Source: Rubrivivax gelatinosus (GTDB lineage: Bacteria; Pseudomonadota; Gammaproteobacteria; Burkholderiales; Burkholderiaceae_C). From it: a stretch of DNA of 64,000 nucleotides. Every line of letters begins with the position of its first letter. Position 1 is the first letter of the stretch. Below the pieces are notes generated by a model. That model had not been told where the DNA came from and did not search any database. It saw only the letters and a program-made list of their open reading frames with translations. This document shows, piece by piece, positions 10,762-19,052 of the stretch. The translations under genes and the position numbers were made by a program. The DNA lies in contig NZ_SLXD01000003.1 in assembly GCF_004340905.1 (NCBI RefSeq), forward strand, positions 62,001 through 126,000, given 5' to 3'.

Positions 10762-12029
10762 TGGTCCGCGCCACGACGGCCGAACGCCTCGGCCAGATCT
10801 TCGATTCGCTGCGTGCGCCGGGTGCGCTCGTCGAGCTGGGCATCATCGTGCTGTGCCTGGCGCTGGCCTGGGCGCTGGTGCGCCAGATCGCCTCGCGCGT
10901 CGAGCACAAGGGCTCGATCTGGCTCGGCAGCCGCGGCGTCGACGGCGTGCTGTTTCCGGTGCTGGCGCTGTGTTTCGCGCTCGCCGGCGAGTGGATCCTC
11001 GGCGACGCGGTGCCGCGCGCGGTGTTCCAGCTCGCGGTGCCGGTGCTGCTGTCGCTGCTGCTGATCCGGCTGACGGTGCGCGTGCTGCAGCAGGCCTTCC
11101 CGCAGTCGGGCGTGATGCGTGTCGTCGAGCGCAGCGTCTCCTGGGTCGCCTGGATCGGTGCGGTGCTGTGGATCACCGGCGTGCTGCCGCTGCTGATGGC
11201 CGAGCTCGACCAGATCCAGTGGAAGGTCGGCAGCGTGCGGCTGTCGGTGGGCAGCGTCATCGAGGCGGTGTTCAACACCTCGATCGTGCTGGTGCTGACG
11301 CTGTGGATCTCGCAGGTGCTCGAGCAGCGCCTGCTCAAGGGCGCGGGCGACAACCTGTCGGTCCGCAAGATGGCGGCCAACCTGCTGCGCTCGGTGCTGC
11401 TGTTCGTCGGCCTGATGGTCGCGCTGTCGGCCGCCGGCATCGACCTCACGGCACTCGGCGTGCTCGGCGGCGCGATCGGCGTCGGCCTGGGTTTCGGCCT
11501 GCAGAAGCTGGCCTCCAACTACGTCAGCGGCTTCGTCATCCTCGCCGAGCGCAGCGTGCGCATCGGCGACATGGTGACGGTCGACGGCTTTGCCGGCCGC
11601 ATCACCGACATCAACACGCGCTACACGGTGATCCGCGCGCTCGACGGCCGCGAGTCCATCGTGCCCAACGAGATGATGATCGTGCAGCGCGTCGAGAACG
11701 CCTCGCTGGCCGACACCCGGGTCTGGCTGTCGACCGTCGTGCAGGTGGCCTACGGCACCGACCTGGACCGGCTGATGCCGCTCATCAGCGCCGCGGTGGC
11801 CGCCGTGCCGCGCGTGCTGGCGGACGCGGCGCCGTCGGTCCAGCTCAGCAGCTTTGCCGCCGACGGCCTGGAGCTGACGATCGGCTTCTGGATCGGCGAC
11901 CCGCACAACGGCCAGGGCAACGTGCGCTCGGCGGTCAACCTCGCGCTGCTGCGCCTGCTGAACGCCGAAGGCGTCGAGATCCCGTTCCCGCAGCGCGTCG
12001 TGCACCAGGTCGCCCAGCCCCCGGCGTGA
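10761..12029 (+). CDS. MscS-family mechanosensitive channel
   Basis: A 422-residue inner-membrane channel. About five to six hydrophobic helices precede the pore-lining helix near residues 228-260 (LGVLGGAIGVGLGFGLQKLASNYVSG pattern of Gly/Ala packing), followed by the beta domain (ILAERSVRIGDMVTVDGF) and a C-terminal alpha/beta domain. The protein relieves hypoosmotic stress by releasing solutes when membrane tension rises. It is longer than E. coli MscS (286 residues) because of extra N-terminal helices. Start at ATG 10761 overlaps the deacetylase stop, so the two genes are coupled. It converges with the hemerythrin gene, leaving only 3 bp between. Confidence 0.93.
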   Translation: MVRATTAERLGQIFDSLRAPGALVELGIIVLCLALAWALVRQIASRVEHKGSIWLGSRGVDGVLFPVLALCFALAGEWILGDAVPRAVFQLAVPVLLSLLLIRLTVRVLQQAFPQSGVMRVVERSVSWVAWIGAVLWITGVLPLLMAELDQIQWKVGSVRLSVGSVIEAVFNTSIVLVLTLWISQVLEQRLLKGAGDNLSVRKMAANLLRSVLLFVGLMVALSAAGIDLTALGVLGGAIGVGLGFGLQKLASNYVSGFVILAERSVRIGDMVTVDGFAGRITDINTRYTVIRALDGRESIVPNEMMIVQRVENASLADTRVWLSTVVQVAYGTDLDRLMPLISAAVAAVPRVLADAAPSVQLSSFAADGLELTIGFWIGDPHNGQGNVRSAVNLALLRLLNAEGVEIPFPQRVVHQVAQPPA

Positions 12030-12032
12030 TGA

Positions 12033-12755
12033 TCAGGCCTGGCGGCCGATCGCCTGGGCCAGCCGCGCCCAGCGCGGCGCCGACACCTGCGCACGCACCA
12101 CGCCGAGCAGCGCCTCGACGGCCTGCGGTGGCGCCTTGGCGCGCAGATCGGCGAAGAGGATCGCCAGCTCGGGCACGCTGAGCGCCACCGCCAGCCAGCG
12201 CACCGTCAGCGCCATCTCCTGCGGCGGGATCGTCGCCATCAGGCGGTCATGCAGCTCGGCCAGTTCGTCGTCGCGGTACAGCGCCCACAGCGCGGCGTTG
12301 TTGCGTGTCTCCTCGACCTGCATGTGCACCAGGTTCTCGCCGACGAAGGCGGCGAGGTGGCGGTACAGGCGCAGCGCCAGCAGCGCGCGCTGCGCCGGTG
12401 CCGCCGTGCGCAGCGCATGGGCCTCGTCCTCGAGGTTGGCGATCGCCTCCAGGTGCTCGACGTGGTCGCCGGCGGTCTCGGCGGCGCCGCCGGCGCGGCG
12501 GGCTTCGATGGCGGTGTGGATGAACTCGTTCTCGTGCTGCACGTGGCCGCGCAGCGTGGTCAGCAGCAGCTCGACCTGGTCGCAGACGTCGGCGCGCTCG
12601 CTGCAGTCGTCCACGTCCATCGCGCCGACGGCGGCGAGCGTGTGGTGCATGAACTCGCGCAGCGCCTTGTGGATGAAGACGTAGATGTCCAAGCGCGCGG
12701 CCGGCGCGTCGGCGGCGGCGTAGGTGTTGCCCGGCAGGGCGGAGATCGTGTCCAT
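12033..12755 (-). CDS. Hemerythrin-domain protein
   Basis: A 240-residue soluble helical protein with hemerythrin-like iron-binding residues: HKALREFMHH near residue 29, HVQHENEFIH near 73, HVEHLEAI near 98 and HMQVEE near 145. The C-terminal half is helical with no recognised domain. Such proteins bind di-iron and serve in oxygen or nitric-oxide sensing, or in iron storage. Start at ATG 12755 follows GAGGAA about 6 bp upstream. It lies 124 bp downstream of, and in line with, the LuxR-type regulator, so the two may be co-transcribed. Confidence 0.85.
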   Translation of the reverse strand: MDTISALPGNTYAAADAPAARLDIYVFIHKALREFMHHTLAAVGAMDVDDCSERADVCDQVELLLTTLRGHVQHENEFIHTAIEARRAGGAAETAGDHVEHLEAIANLEDEAHALRTAAPAQRALLALRLYRHLAAFVGENLVHMQVEETRNNAALWALYRDDELAELHDRLMATIPPQEMALTVRWLAVALSVPELAILFADLRAKAPPQAVEALLGVVRAQVSAPRWARLAQAIGRQA

Positions 12756-12879
12756 CGGGGTTCCTCGTGATCGCCGGCGTCCTGCGGCCGGCGTGGAACC
12801 GAAGTCTGGAGACCGGCCGTCGTGCCGGCATCGCCCGCTGGAGCCATCGGGGCAGCAGCGGCGGGCCATCGGCGGCGGC

Positions 12880-15486
12880 TCAGCCGCGCTGCACGGCGTA
12901 CCAGGCCGCGGCCTGCCCGCGCGAGCCGGCGCCCAGCTTGTCGAGGATGTTGGCGACGTGGCGCTTGACGGTGTGCGGGCTCAGGTCCAGCGCGCGTGCG
13001 ATCAGCTTGTTGCTGTCGCCGGCGGCGATGCGCTCCAGCACCTCCCACTCGCGCGTGCTCAGGCCGCCGGGCAGCGGTGCCGGTTGCGCGGCCGCCCGTG
13101 TGAAGGCCCGGCCCAGCCAGCCGCCGAGCACGCCGACGGCTTCGTCGGGCAGCGCGCCGCTCCAGTCGGCGGCGGCCAGGGCCTCGATCGCCGGGCGAGC
13201 GAACAGCGCCGCGCCCACGCCGGCGCCGCCGGCCACGCGGCGCACCGCGGTCGCCAGCTCGGCGGCAGCCGACTCGCGCCGGCCCTGCGACAGCAGCGCC
13301 GCGGCGCGGTACAGCCGCAGCTCGACGGCGTGGCCCAGGCGGTCGATGGCCTCCTCGCATTCGAGCGCCCGGCTCCAGCAGTCGATGGCCGCATCGCGCC
13401 GGCCCGCCAGCCGTTGGACGTGGCCCGCCAGGGCCTCCAGCTGGCTCGCCTGCGCGGCGGCGGCGAAGCCGTCGGCCGACGGATGGCCTTGCAGCCAGTC
13501 GAGATGGCGCACGAGGCGCTCGCGGTCGTCGAAGCGTGCGGCCACGCGGGCCGCATGCAGCCGCTGCACCCACAGCGAGGCCGGGCCGCGTGCCGTCGGA
13601 TGTTCGTCGACCATGCGCTCGGCGGCGGCCAGCGCCGGCTCGCGTTCGCCGCGCAGCGCGTGCACGAAGGCCGCCAGCAACTGCGCGCTGCCGGCGACGT
13701 TGGGCGGCTCGCCCAGCCAGCGGCAGTCTTCCAGCACGGCGGCGAGTTCCTCTTCGGCGGCGGCCAGGTCGCCGCGCTGCCAGGCGTGGTGCCAGCCGGC
13801 CTGCACGCGTGCCAGCGCACGCAGCGGCAGCGGCCGGTCGCCGGCCACGCCCAGCGCGCCGCGCACGTAGCGCTGCAGCGCGGCCTCGGTGCCGGGCAGC
13901 CCGTTGAGCCGCGGCAGCGGATGCGCGCGGTACCAGAGCGAGGCGTCGTCGCAGGTCTCCAGCAGCGCCACCAGTTCGTCGAGCAGCGGTCCCAGCCGGT
14001 GCAGCGAGCCCAGGTCCAGCGCATGCCAGGTGCAGGCGACGAGCACGACGACACGCGTCTCGCGCGACATCGTTTCGCGCCGCAGCGGCCCCAGCCGCGC
14101 CGCGCTCTCGACGTGGCGGCCGAGCGCGTTGAGCGCCAGCGACTGGTAGGCCACCGCGGCACGGGCGCGGTCGGCCTCGGCGCGCGCGCACCAGCCGCGC
14201 TCGGCGGCACGCATCGACTGCAGCATCGCCTGGAAGTCCCAGCGCGCCCACGCCAGAAGGCCGCGCACCTCGTGCAGCGCCGGCGAACCGGCGGCGAACT
14301 CGGGCGGGAACAGCGCCAGCAGATGCGCCACGGTGGCCAGCGCCGCTTCGGTCAGCAGCGTCGGTGCCTGCGCCAGCAGCGCGGCCGCAGCGCCGTCGAC
14401 GTCGCCGGCGTTCAGCAGCATCGGCAGCTGACGTGCCGGGTCGCTCTCGCCGGCGGCAGCGCGCTGCCACAGCGCGGCGCACTCGTCGGGCCGCTCCAGG
14501 CGCAGGCGTTCGAGCAGCGTCTCGCGGAACAGGTCGTGCAGGCGCAGCGTCGGCTCGGCGGCCTCCAGGCTGCTGACGAACAGGCCCAGGCGCTCGAGGC
14601 GTTCGATCAGCGCCGCGGCGCGGGCGTCGCCGGTGACGGCGGCAGCGCGTGCGGCGGTGAGCTCGGGCAGCACCGCGCTGCGCAGCAGGAAGTCGCGCAG
14701 GTCGGCCCGCAGCGGCTCGATCACCTCCTCGTCGAGGAAGTCGCGGATCGCACGTTCGCCGGCCGCGGCGCTGCGCGCGCCGTGCGCCAGCGCCAGCCGC
14801 AGGCCGGCGGGCCAGCCCCGTGTGCGTGCTGCCAGCGGGTTGGTGTCCGGGCCGGCGGCTTCGAGCACGCCGGCCAGCGCCTCGGCTTCTTCGGCGGCGA
14901 ACTGCAGCTCGTGGCGCCGGAACTCGGCCAGCTCGCCGGCGGCGCGCCAGCGTGCCAGCGACAGCGGCGGGTCCTCGCGCGCCGCGACGGCCACCGTCCA
15001 GCGCGGGCCCAGGCGCTCGAGCACGCCGTCGAGCAGCTCGAAGAAGGCGGGATCGGCGACGCGGTGCAGGTCGTCGAAGACGATGACGCCATGCGCCACC
15101 TCGCAGGATTCGAGCGCGTCGAGCAGTTCGGCAGCCATCCGGGCGCGGCCGCCAGCGTCGTCGACACGCGCCAGCAGCGCCTCGGGCGCGGTGCGCCACG
15201 GCAGGTCATAGGGTTCGAGCGCGGCGACCAGGCACGCGAGCAGGCGGTGCAGGTCGTCGTCGGCGTCGGCTGACACCCAGGCCAGGGCGGTGCCGGCGGG
15301 CAGCCGGGCGAGCTGGCGTGCCAGCGCCGTCGTCTTGCCATAGCCGGCGGCGGCACAGACCAGCACCAGCCGCTGCGACAGCAATGCGCCGAGCAGGCGG
15401 GCGTCGAGCGCCGGGCGCTCGATCCAGGTGCCGGCGCTGCCGGCGCGTGGCCGCGGCGGCTGGATCTTGGTGCGGGCGAAGCTCAT
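12880..15486 (-). CDS. MalT-like LuxR-family transcriptional regulator (large STAND ATPase)
   Basis: An 868-residue regulator of MalT architecture. An N-terminal signature (ARTKIQPPRP) is followed by a Walker A at about 45-55 (AAAGYGKTTAL), a Walker B-like IVFDDLHR near 140 and a winged-helix region. A long helical TPR-like array spans about 330-790, and a C-terminal LuxR helix-turn-helix covers about 800-860 (LSTREWEVLERIAAGDSNKLIAR, HTVKRHVANILDKLGA). These proteins bind ATP and an inducer, oligomerise and activate promoters. The target is not evident; the hemerythrin gene directly downstream is a candidate. It is divergent from the lipoprotein operon across 274 bp, which could hold operator sites for both. 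Confidence 0.92.
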   Translation of the reverse strand: MSFARTKIQPPRPRAGSAGTWIERPALDARLLGALLSQRLVLVCAAAGYGKTTALARQLARLPAGTALAWVSADADDDLHRLLACLVAALEPYDLPWRTAPEALLARVDDAGGRARMAAELLDALESCEVAHGVIVFDDLHRVADPAFFELLDGVLERLGPRWTVAVAAREDPPLSLARWRAAGELAEFRRHELQFAAEEAEALAGVLEAAGPDTNPLAARTRGWPAGLRLALAHGARSAAAGERAIRDFLDEEVIEPLRADLRDFLLRSAVLPELTAARAAAVTGDARAAALIERLERLGLFVSSLEAAEPTLRLHDLFRETLLERLRLERPDECAALWQRAAAGESDPARQLPMLLNAGDVDGAAAALLAQAPTLLTEAALATVAHLLALFPPEFAAGSPALHEVRGLLAWARWDFQAMLQSMRAAERGWCARAEADRARAAVAYQSLALNALGRHVESAARLGPLRRETMSRETRVVVLVACTWHALDLGSLHRLGPLLDELVALLETCDDASLWYRAHPLPRLNGLPGTEAALQRYVRGALGVAGDRPLPLRALARVQAGWHHAWQRGDLAAAEEELAAVLEDCRWLGEPPNVAGSAQLLAAFVHALRGEREPALAAAERMVDEHPTARGPASLWVQRLHAARVAARFDDRERLVRHLDWLQGHPSADGFAAAAQASQLEALAGHVQRLAGRRDAAIDCWSRALECEEAIDRLGHAVELRLYRAAALLSQGRRESAAAELATAVRRVAGGAGVGAALFARPAIEALAAADWSGALPDEAVGVLGGWLGRAFTRAAAQPAPLPGGLSTREWEVLERIAAGDSNKLIARALDLSPHTVKRHVANILDKLGAGSRGQAAAWYAVQRG

Positions 15487-15760
15487 GCCGCGGACCCCCC
15501 CGGTGGCGGCGGACGCCGGATTCTGCGTCGAGCGCCACCGGCCGCGCCTCGGGAGTGTCCGCGACAGGGTTTGCGCGCTGTCCATCGGCGCATGGTCGCG
15601 TGCACCGCGTGCCGGCGCCCGTGATCTGCGACGAAATGCACGCCTGCCGCGACGAATGGCGGCGTGGCGCCCGGCCACGACGCTGCGTCAAGGTCGCCGG
15701 GTGACCTCTGGTTACACTCGATCGAGCGGCGCCCGGCGCCGTTCCAACGAGGGAGAACTG

Positions 15761-16438
15761 ATGTCAAAACGAATTCAATGGACGGCGCTTGCCGCCGCCG
15801 CCATGCTCGCCGGCTGCGCGACGGAGTCGTCGCGCACCGTCGAAGTGGCGAAGGTCTCGACCGCCGCCGCACCGTACGTCGGTGTGCGCCTGCCGGTGTC
15901 GATCGGCAAGTTCGACAACCGCTCCAACTTCATGCGCGGCGTCTTCACCGACAACGTCGACCGGCTGGGCAGCCAGGCCAAGTCGACGCTGATCTCGCAC
16001 CTGCAGCAGTCGCAGCGTTTCAACGTGCTTGATCGTGACAACCTGAGCGAGACGCGCCAGGAGGCGCAGTTCAAGTCCCAGGCGCAGGCGATCCGGGGCG
16101 CGGACTACGTGCTGACGGGCGACATCACCGAGTTCGGCCGCAAGGAGGTGGGTGACCATCAGCTCTTCGGGCTGCTCGGCAAGGGCAAGTCGCAGGTGGC
16201 TTATGCGAAGGTGACGCTCAACGTCGTCGACAGCTCGACGTCGGAGGTGGTCTATTCGGTCCAGGGCGCCGGCGAGTACCAGTTGTCGACGCGGGAAGTC
16301 GTCGGCTTCGGCGGCACCTCCAGTTATGACGCCACGCTCAACGGCAAGGTCCTGGACCTCGCCATCCGCGAGGCCGTGGAGCGCCTCGTGGGCGGGGTCG
16401 ATGGCGGCCAGTGGGGCCGTGCGGGAGCGCGTCGATGA
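15761..16438 (+). CDS. CsgG/HfaB-family lipoprotein
   Basis: A 225-residue lipoprotein. The signal peptide ends in LAGC with the lipidated Cys at 19. The mature part carries CsgG-type features: a YVGVRLPVSIGKFDNRS strand region, STLISHLQQSQRFNVLDRDNL and GADYVLTGDITEFGRKE. CsgG forms outer-membrane secretion pores for curli; many relatives, including the group found with DUF4810 and DUF799 lipoproteins, have no proven role. ATG 15761 follows GAGGGAGA. The 3' end overlaps the next gene by 4 bp (ATGA). No curli subunit gene is present nearby, so a curli role is unlikely. Confidence 0.88.
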   Translation: MSKRIQWTALAAAAMLAGCATESSRTVEVAKVSTAAAPYVGVRLPVSIGKFDNRSNFMRGVFTDNVDRLGSQAKSTLISHLQQSQRFNVLDRDNLSETRQEAQFKSQAQAIRGADYVLTGDITEFGRKEVGDHQLFGLLGKGKSQVAYAKVTLNVVDSSTSEVVYSVQGAGEYQLSTREVVGFGGTSSYDATLNGKVLDLAIREAVERLVGGVDGGQWGRAGARR

Positions 16439-16806
16439 GCCGTCGCGCCCTCGCCGCGCTCGGGGCCGTGCTGGCCGCGACGCTGGCCGGGTGCGCCACG
16501 GCGCCCCCGACGCTCTATCACTGGGGCGACTATCAGCGTCAGATCTACCAGTCGCTGAACGCGGACGACAGCAGTCCTCAGGAGCAGCTGCAGCAGTTGC
16601 AGCAGCAGGCCGAGAAGGCGCGCGCCGGCAATGCCGCGCTGCCGCCGGGTTTCCGCGCCCATGTCGGCCTGCTGATGCTGCGCCTCGGGCGTGATGCCGA
16701 CGCGGCCGCGCAGTTCCAGGCCGAGAAGCAGGCGTTCCCCGAGTCGACCGCCTACATGGACTTCCTGTTGCGACGCCTGCAGCCCGCCCAGGCTGCGGCG
16801 CGCTGA
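16435..16806 (+). CDS. DUF4810 lipoprotein
   Basis: A 123-residue lipoprotein with a signal peptide ending LAGC (Cys 20). The mature part begins PPTLYHWGDYQRQIYQSLN, typical of DUF4810, then a Gln-rich helix (about 50-65) and a TPR-like helical pair (GFRAHVGLLMLRLGRDADAAAQF). Function unknown; it is consistently encoded between a CsgG-like and a DUF799 lipoprotein. Start overlaps the upstream stop by 4 bp and the stop lies 9 bp before the next start, so this is one operon. Confidence 0.88.
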   Translation: MSRRALAALGAVLAATLAGCATAPPTLYHWGDYQRQIYQSLNADDSSPQEQLQQLQQQAEKARAGNAALPPGFRAHVGLLMLRLGRDADAAAQFQAEKQAFPESTAYMDFLLRRLQPAQAAAR

Positions 16807-16815
16807 GGTGACCCG

Positions 16816-17493
16816 ATGACGATTTCCAAGTTGTCCGCTGCCCGTGCCCCGCGCTGGGCGTTGGTGGCCGCGGTGGCGGCTGCCCTGGGCGGCTGTGCCA
16901 CGACCGCGCCTTACGACTACACCGCGTTCAGGGAGAGCCGCCCGGCGTCGATGCTGATCCTGCCGCCGGTCAACAACACCAACGAGGTGAAGGCGACCCA
17001 CGGCGTGCTGGCCCAGGCGACCCAGCCTCTGGCCGAGGCCGGCTACTACGTCCTGCCGGTGGGTCTGGTCGACGAGACCTTCAGGCAGAACGGCCTGACC
17101 CAGGCGGCCGACATCCAGGAGGTGTCGACGGCCAAGCTGCGCGAGATCTTCGGTGCCGACGCCGCGGTCTACCTGAAGGTGACGCAGTACGGCACGACCT
17201 ACAAGGTGCTGAGCAGCGACACCACGGTCGCGGTCGAAGGCCGCATCGTCGACCTGCGCAGCGGCCGTGTGCTCTGGGAGGGCAGTGCACGCGCGTCGTC
17301 GGCCGAGCAGAGCAGCAGCAATCAGGCGGGGCTGATCGGCGTGCTGGTCGAGGCGGTGGTCAAGCAGATCATGCACACCGTGTCGGACGCCAGCTATCAG
17401 TACGCAGGCACTGCCGATGCGCGCCTGCTCACGCCGCACAAGCCCAACGGCGTGCTCTACGGCCCCCGCTCGCCGAACTACGGAAAGGACTGA
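16816..17493 (+). CDS. DUF799/GNA1162-family lipoprotein
   Basis: A 225-residue lipoprotein, signal peptide ending LGGC (Cys 27). The mature protein shows the DUF799 pattern: RPASMLILPPVNNTNEVKA, GYYVLPVGLVDETFRQNGL, FGADAAVYLKVTQYGT and a C-terminal YGPRSPNYGKD. The Neisseria member GNA1162 is a surface-associated vaccine candidate with a TolB/FlgT-like fold. It is the last gene of the three-lipoprotein operon; the three products probably form an outer-membrane complex, but that is inference. The stop codon sits at the edge of a long hairpin (17492-17534). Confidence 0.88.
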   Translation: MTISKLSAARAPRWALVAAVAAALGGCATTAPYDYTAFRESRPASMLILPPVNNTNEVKATHGVLAQATQPLAEAGYYVLPVGLVDETFRQNGLTQAADIQEVSTAKLREIFGADAAVYLKVTQYGTTYKVLSSDTTVAVEGRIVDLRSGRVLWEGSARASSAEQSSSNQAGLIGVLVEAVVKQIMHTVSDASYQYAGTADARLLTPHKPNGVLYGPRSPNYGKD

Positions 17494-17534
17494 GTCCGGA
17501 CGAGCAAGGCCGGAAGGCCTTGCTCGCCGGACTC
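17492..17534 (+). terminator. Long hairpin at end of lipoprotein operon
   Basis: Arms of about 19 bp (GAGTCCGG...GCAAGGCC against GGCCTTGC...CCGGACTC) with one bulged A and loop GGAA. It begins within the DUF799 stop codon. There is no T-run after it, so it may stabilise the mRNA end rather than terminate transcription by itself. Confidence 0.55.
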
Positions 17535-17634
17535 AGGCCCGAGCGCGATTTCACGCGCGAGGGCTGAGTCCCCAAGGAGGCCGGAAGGCCTTGCTCGCCG
17601 GACTCAGGCCCGAGCGCGATTTCACGCGCGAGGG
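17508..17634 (+). repeat. Two 56-bp direct repeats, 71-bp period
   Basis: Copies at 17508-17563 and 17579-17634 are identical as read here. Each starts GGCCGGAAGGCC and ends CACGCGCGAGGG, and contains the right arm of the long hairpin plus a smaller GCGCG/CGCGC inverted repeat. The 15-bp spacer differs. They fill the gap between the DUF799 and pdxH genes. Confidence 0.85.
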
Positions 17635-17659
17635 GTGACTCCTGCCTCGGGCCTCGCGC

Positions 17660-18292
17660 TCAAGGCGCCAGCCGCTCCCGCACCCACGCCCCGCCGTCCA
17701 GGCGGTAGCGCAGCCGGTCGTGCAGCCGGCTCTTGCGGCCCTGCCAGAACTCCCAGCCATCGGGCACGAGGCGGTAGCCGCCCCAGTGCGGCGGCCGCGG
17801 CGGGGACAGCGCGTAGCTCGCCGCGTACTTCGCCGCGTTGGCGACCAGCGTCGCGCGCGAGGGGATCACCCGGCTCTGCGGCGAGGCCCAGGCGCCGATG
17901 CGCGAGTCCAGCGGCCGCGAGGCGAAATAGGCGTCCGACAGCTCCGGCTCGGTCTTCTCGACCCGGCCTTCGATGCGCACCACACGCTCCAGCTCGATCC
18001 AGTGGAACTGCAGCGCGGCAAAGGGATGGATCTCCAGCTCGCGGCCCTTGCGGCTCTCGTAGTTGGTGTACCAGACGATGCCGCGTGCGTCGAAACCCTT
18101 GATCAGCACGACGCGGGTCGACGGCCGGCCGTCGGCGCCGACGGTGGCCACGGTCATCGCGTTCGGTTCGGGCACCTGGGCGTCGATCGCCTGCTTCATC
18201 CAGCGCTCGAACTGGCGCAGCGGGTCGGCGTCGGAGGCGGTTTCGTCGAGCGCGTCGCGCTCGTAGCTCTTGCGGAGGGCAGCCAGGTCCAT
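17660..18292 (-). CDS. pdxH: Pyridoxamine 5'-phosphate oxidase
   Basis: A 210-residue FMN enzyme that oxidises pyridoxamine or pyridoxine 5'-phosphate to pyridoxal 5'-phosphate, the last step of vitamin B6 salvage. Family motifs are clear: [12 protein letters not shown] at the N-terminus, [19 protein letters not shown] for FMN binding, [20 protein letters not shown], and the C-terminal [21 protein letters not shown] block. Length fits the family (about 215). Start at ATG 18292 gives the standard N-terminus. It is encoded alone, convergent with the lipoprotein operon across the repeat-filled gap. Confidence 0.95.
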   Translation of the reverse strand: MDLAALRKSYERDALDETASDADPLRQFERWMKQAIDAQVPEPNAMTVATVGADGRPSTRVVLIKGFDARGIVWYTNYESRKGRELEIHPFAALQFHWIELERVVRIEGRVEKTEPELSDAYFASRPLDSRIGAWASPQSRVIPSRATLVANAAKYAASYALSPPRPPHWGGYRLVPDGWEFWQGRKSRLHDRLRYRLDGGAWVRERLAP

Positions 18293-18449
18293 GGGCCGAG
18301 TATAGGAAGCCGCCGGCGCCGCCCCCGCCGGCGCGCGCCCCCGCGGTGCTTCCCTTACGTGGAACGCCGTAGGTGATGGCCCCACTGCCGGCGGCCCCCC
18401 GGCGCGGCCATTCTTGGCGCCACGGGGAGCCGACGGGAAGGCGAGCGCC

Positions 18450-19052
18450 ATGAACACGAGCCCGACGATCGTCGTGCTGGCTGCCGGGCAGGGGAGACGT
18501 TTCCACCCGGCGCGGCACGAGCTGGAACAGCCGCTGGCCGGCTCCACGGTGCTTGGCACGACGGTGGGCCACGCTCGCCAGACCGGCTTGCGCGTGCTCG
18601 TCGTCACGACCGAGCGTCTAGTGCCGCTGGTGCTGCCGCAGCTGAATCTGCGCGACCTGCTGGTGCTCGACGAGGCCAACGCCCAGCGCGGCGCGGGCCA
18701 CTCGATCGCCGCCGGCGTGCGCGACAGCCCCGACTCCGCGGGCTGGCTGGTGCTGCCCGGCGACATGCCGATGGTGCGGCCGCAGACGATGGCCGCCGTG
18801 GCGCGCTCGGTCGCGCTGCACGCGGTGGCGTTCGCGCAGCACGGCGGACGCCGCGGGCACCCGGTGGGGTTCGCCGCCGAGCTGTACTCGGAGCTGGCGT
18901 CGCTGCGGGGCGACGACGGCGCGCGTCGCCTGCTGGCGCGTTATCCGGCCGTCGGCGTCGAGGTCGAGGATCCGGGCGTGCTGGCCGACGACGACACCGA
19001 CGACGACCTGGACTCGCTGCGCCGGCCGACGCGCCGCGCCGCAGCGGGCTGA
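18450..19052 (+). CDS. MobA/MocA-like nucleotidyltransferase
   Basis: A 200-residue Rossmann-like NTP-transferase. It starts [15 protein letters not shown], matching the glycine-rich loop of MobA/MocA enzymes, and has the metal-binding [13 protein letters not shown] and the later RRGHPVGF. In this family a lysine a few residues after the glycine loop contacts the nucleotide; here the matching stretch reads ARHELEQPL with no Lys, so activity or specificity may differ. MocA-type enzymes add CMP or GMP to molybdopterin; no molybdenum-cofactor gene is nearby. The Asp-rich C-terminus lies in a 112-bp antisense overlap with the ChaC-like gene. ATG 18450 was chosen over an in-frame ATG 36 bp upstream because the domain starts here. 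Confidence 0.78.
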   Translation: MNTSPTIVVLAAGQGRRFHPARHELEQPLAGSTVLGTTVGHARQTGLRVLVVTTERLVPLVLPQLNLRDLLVLDEANAQRGAGHSIAAGVRDSPDSAGWLVLPGDMPMVRPQTMAAVARSVALHAVAFAQHGGRRGHPVGFAAELYSELASLRGDDGARRLLARYPAVGVEVEDPGVLADDDTDDDLDSLRRPTRRAAAG

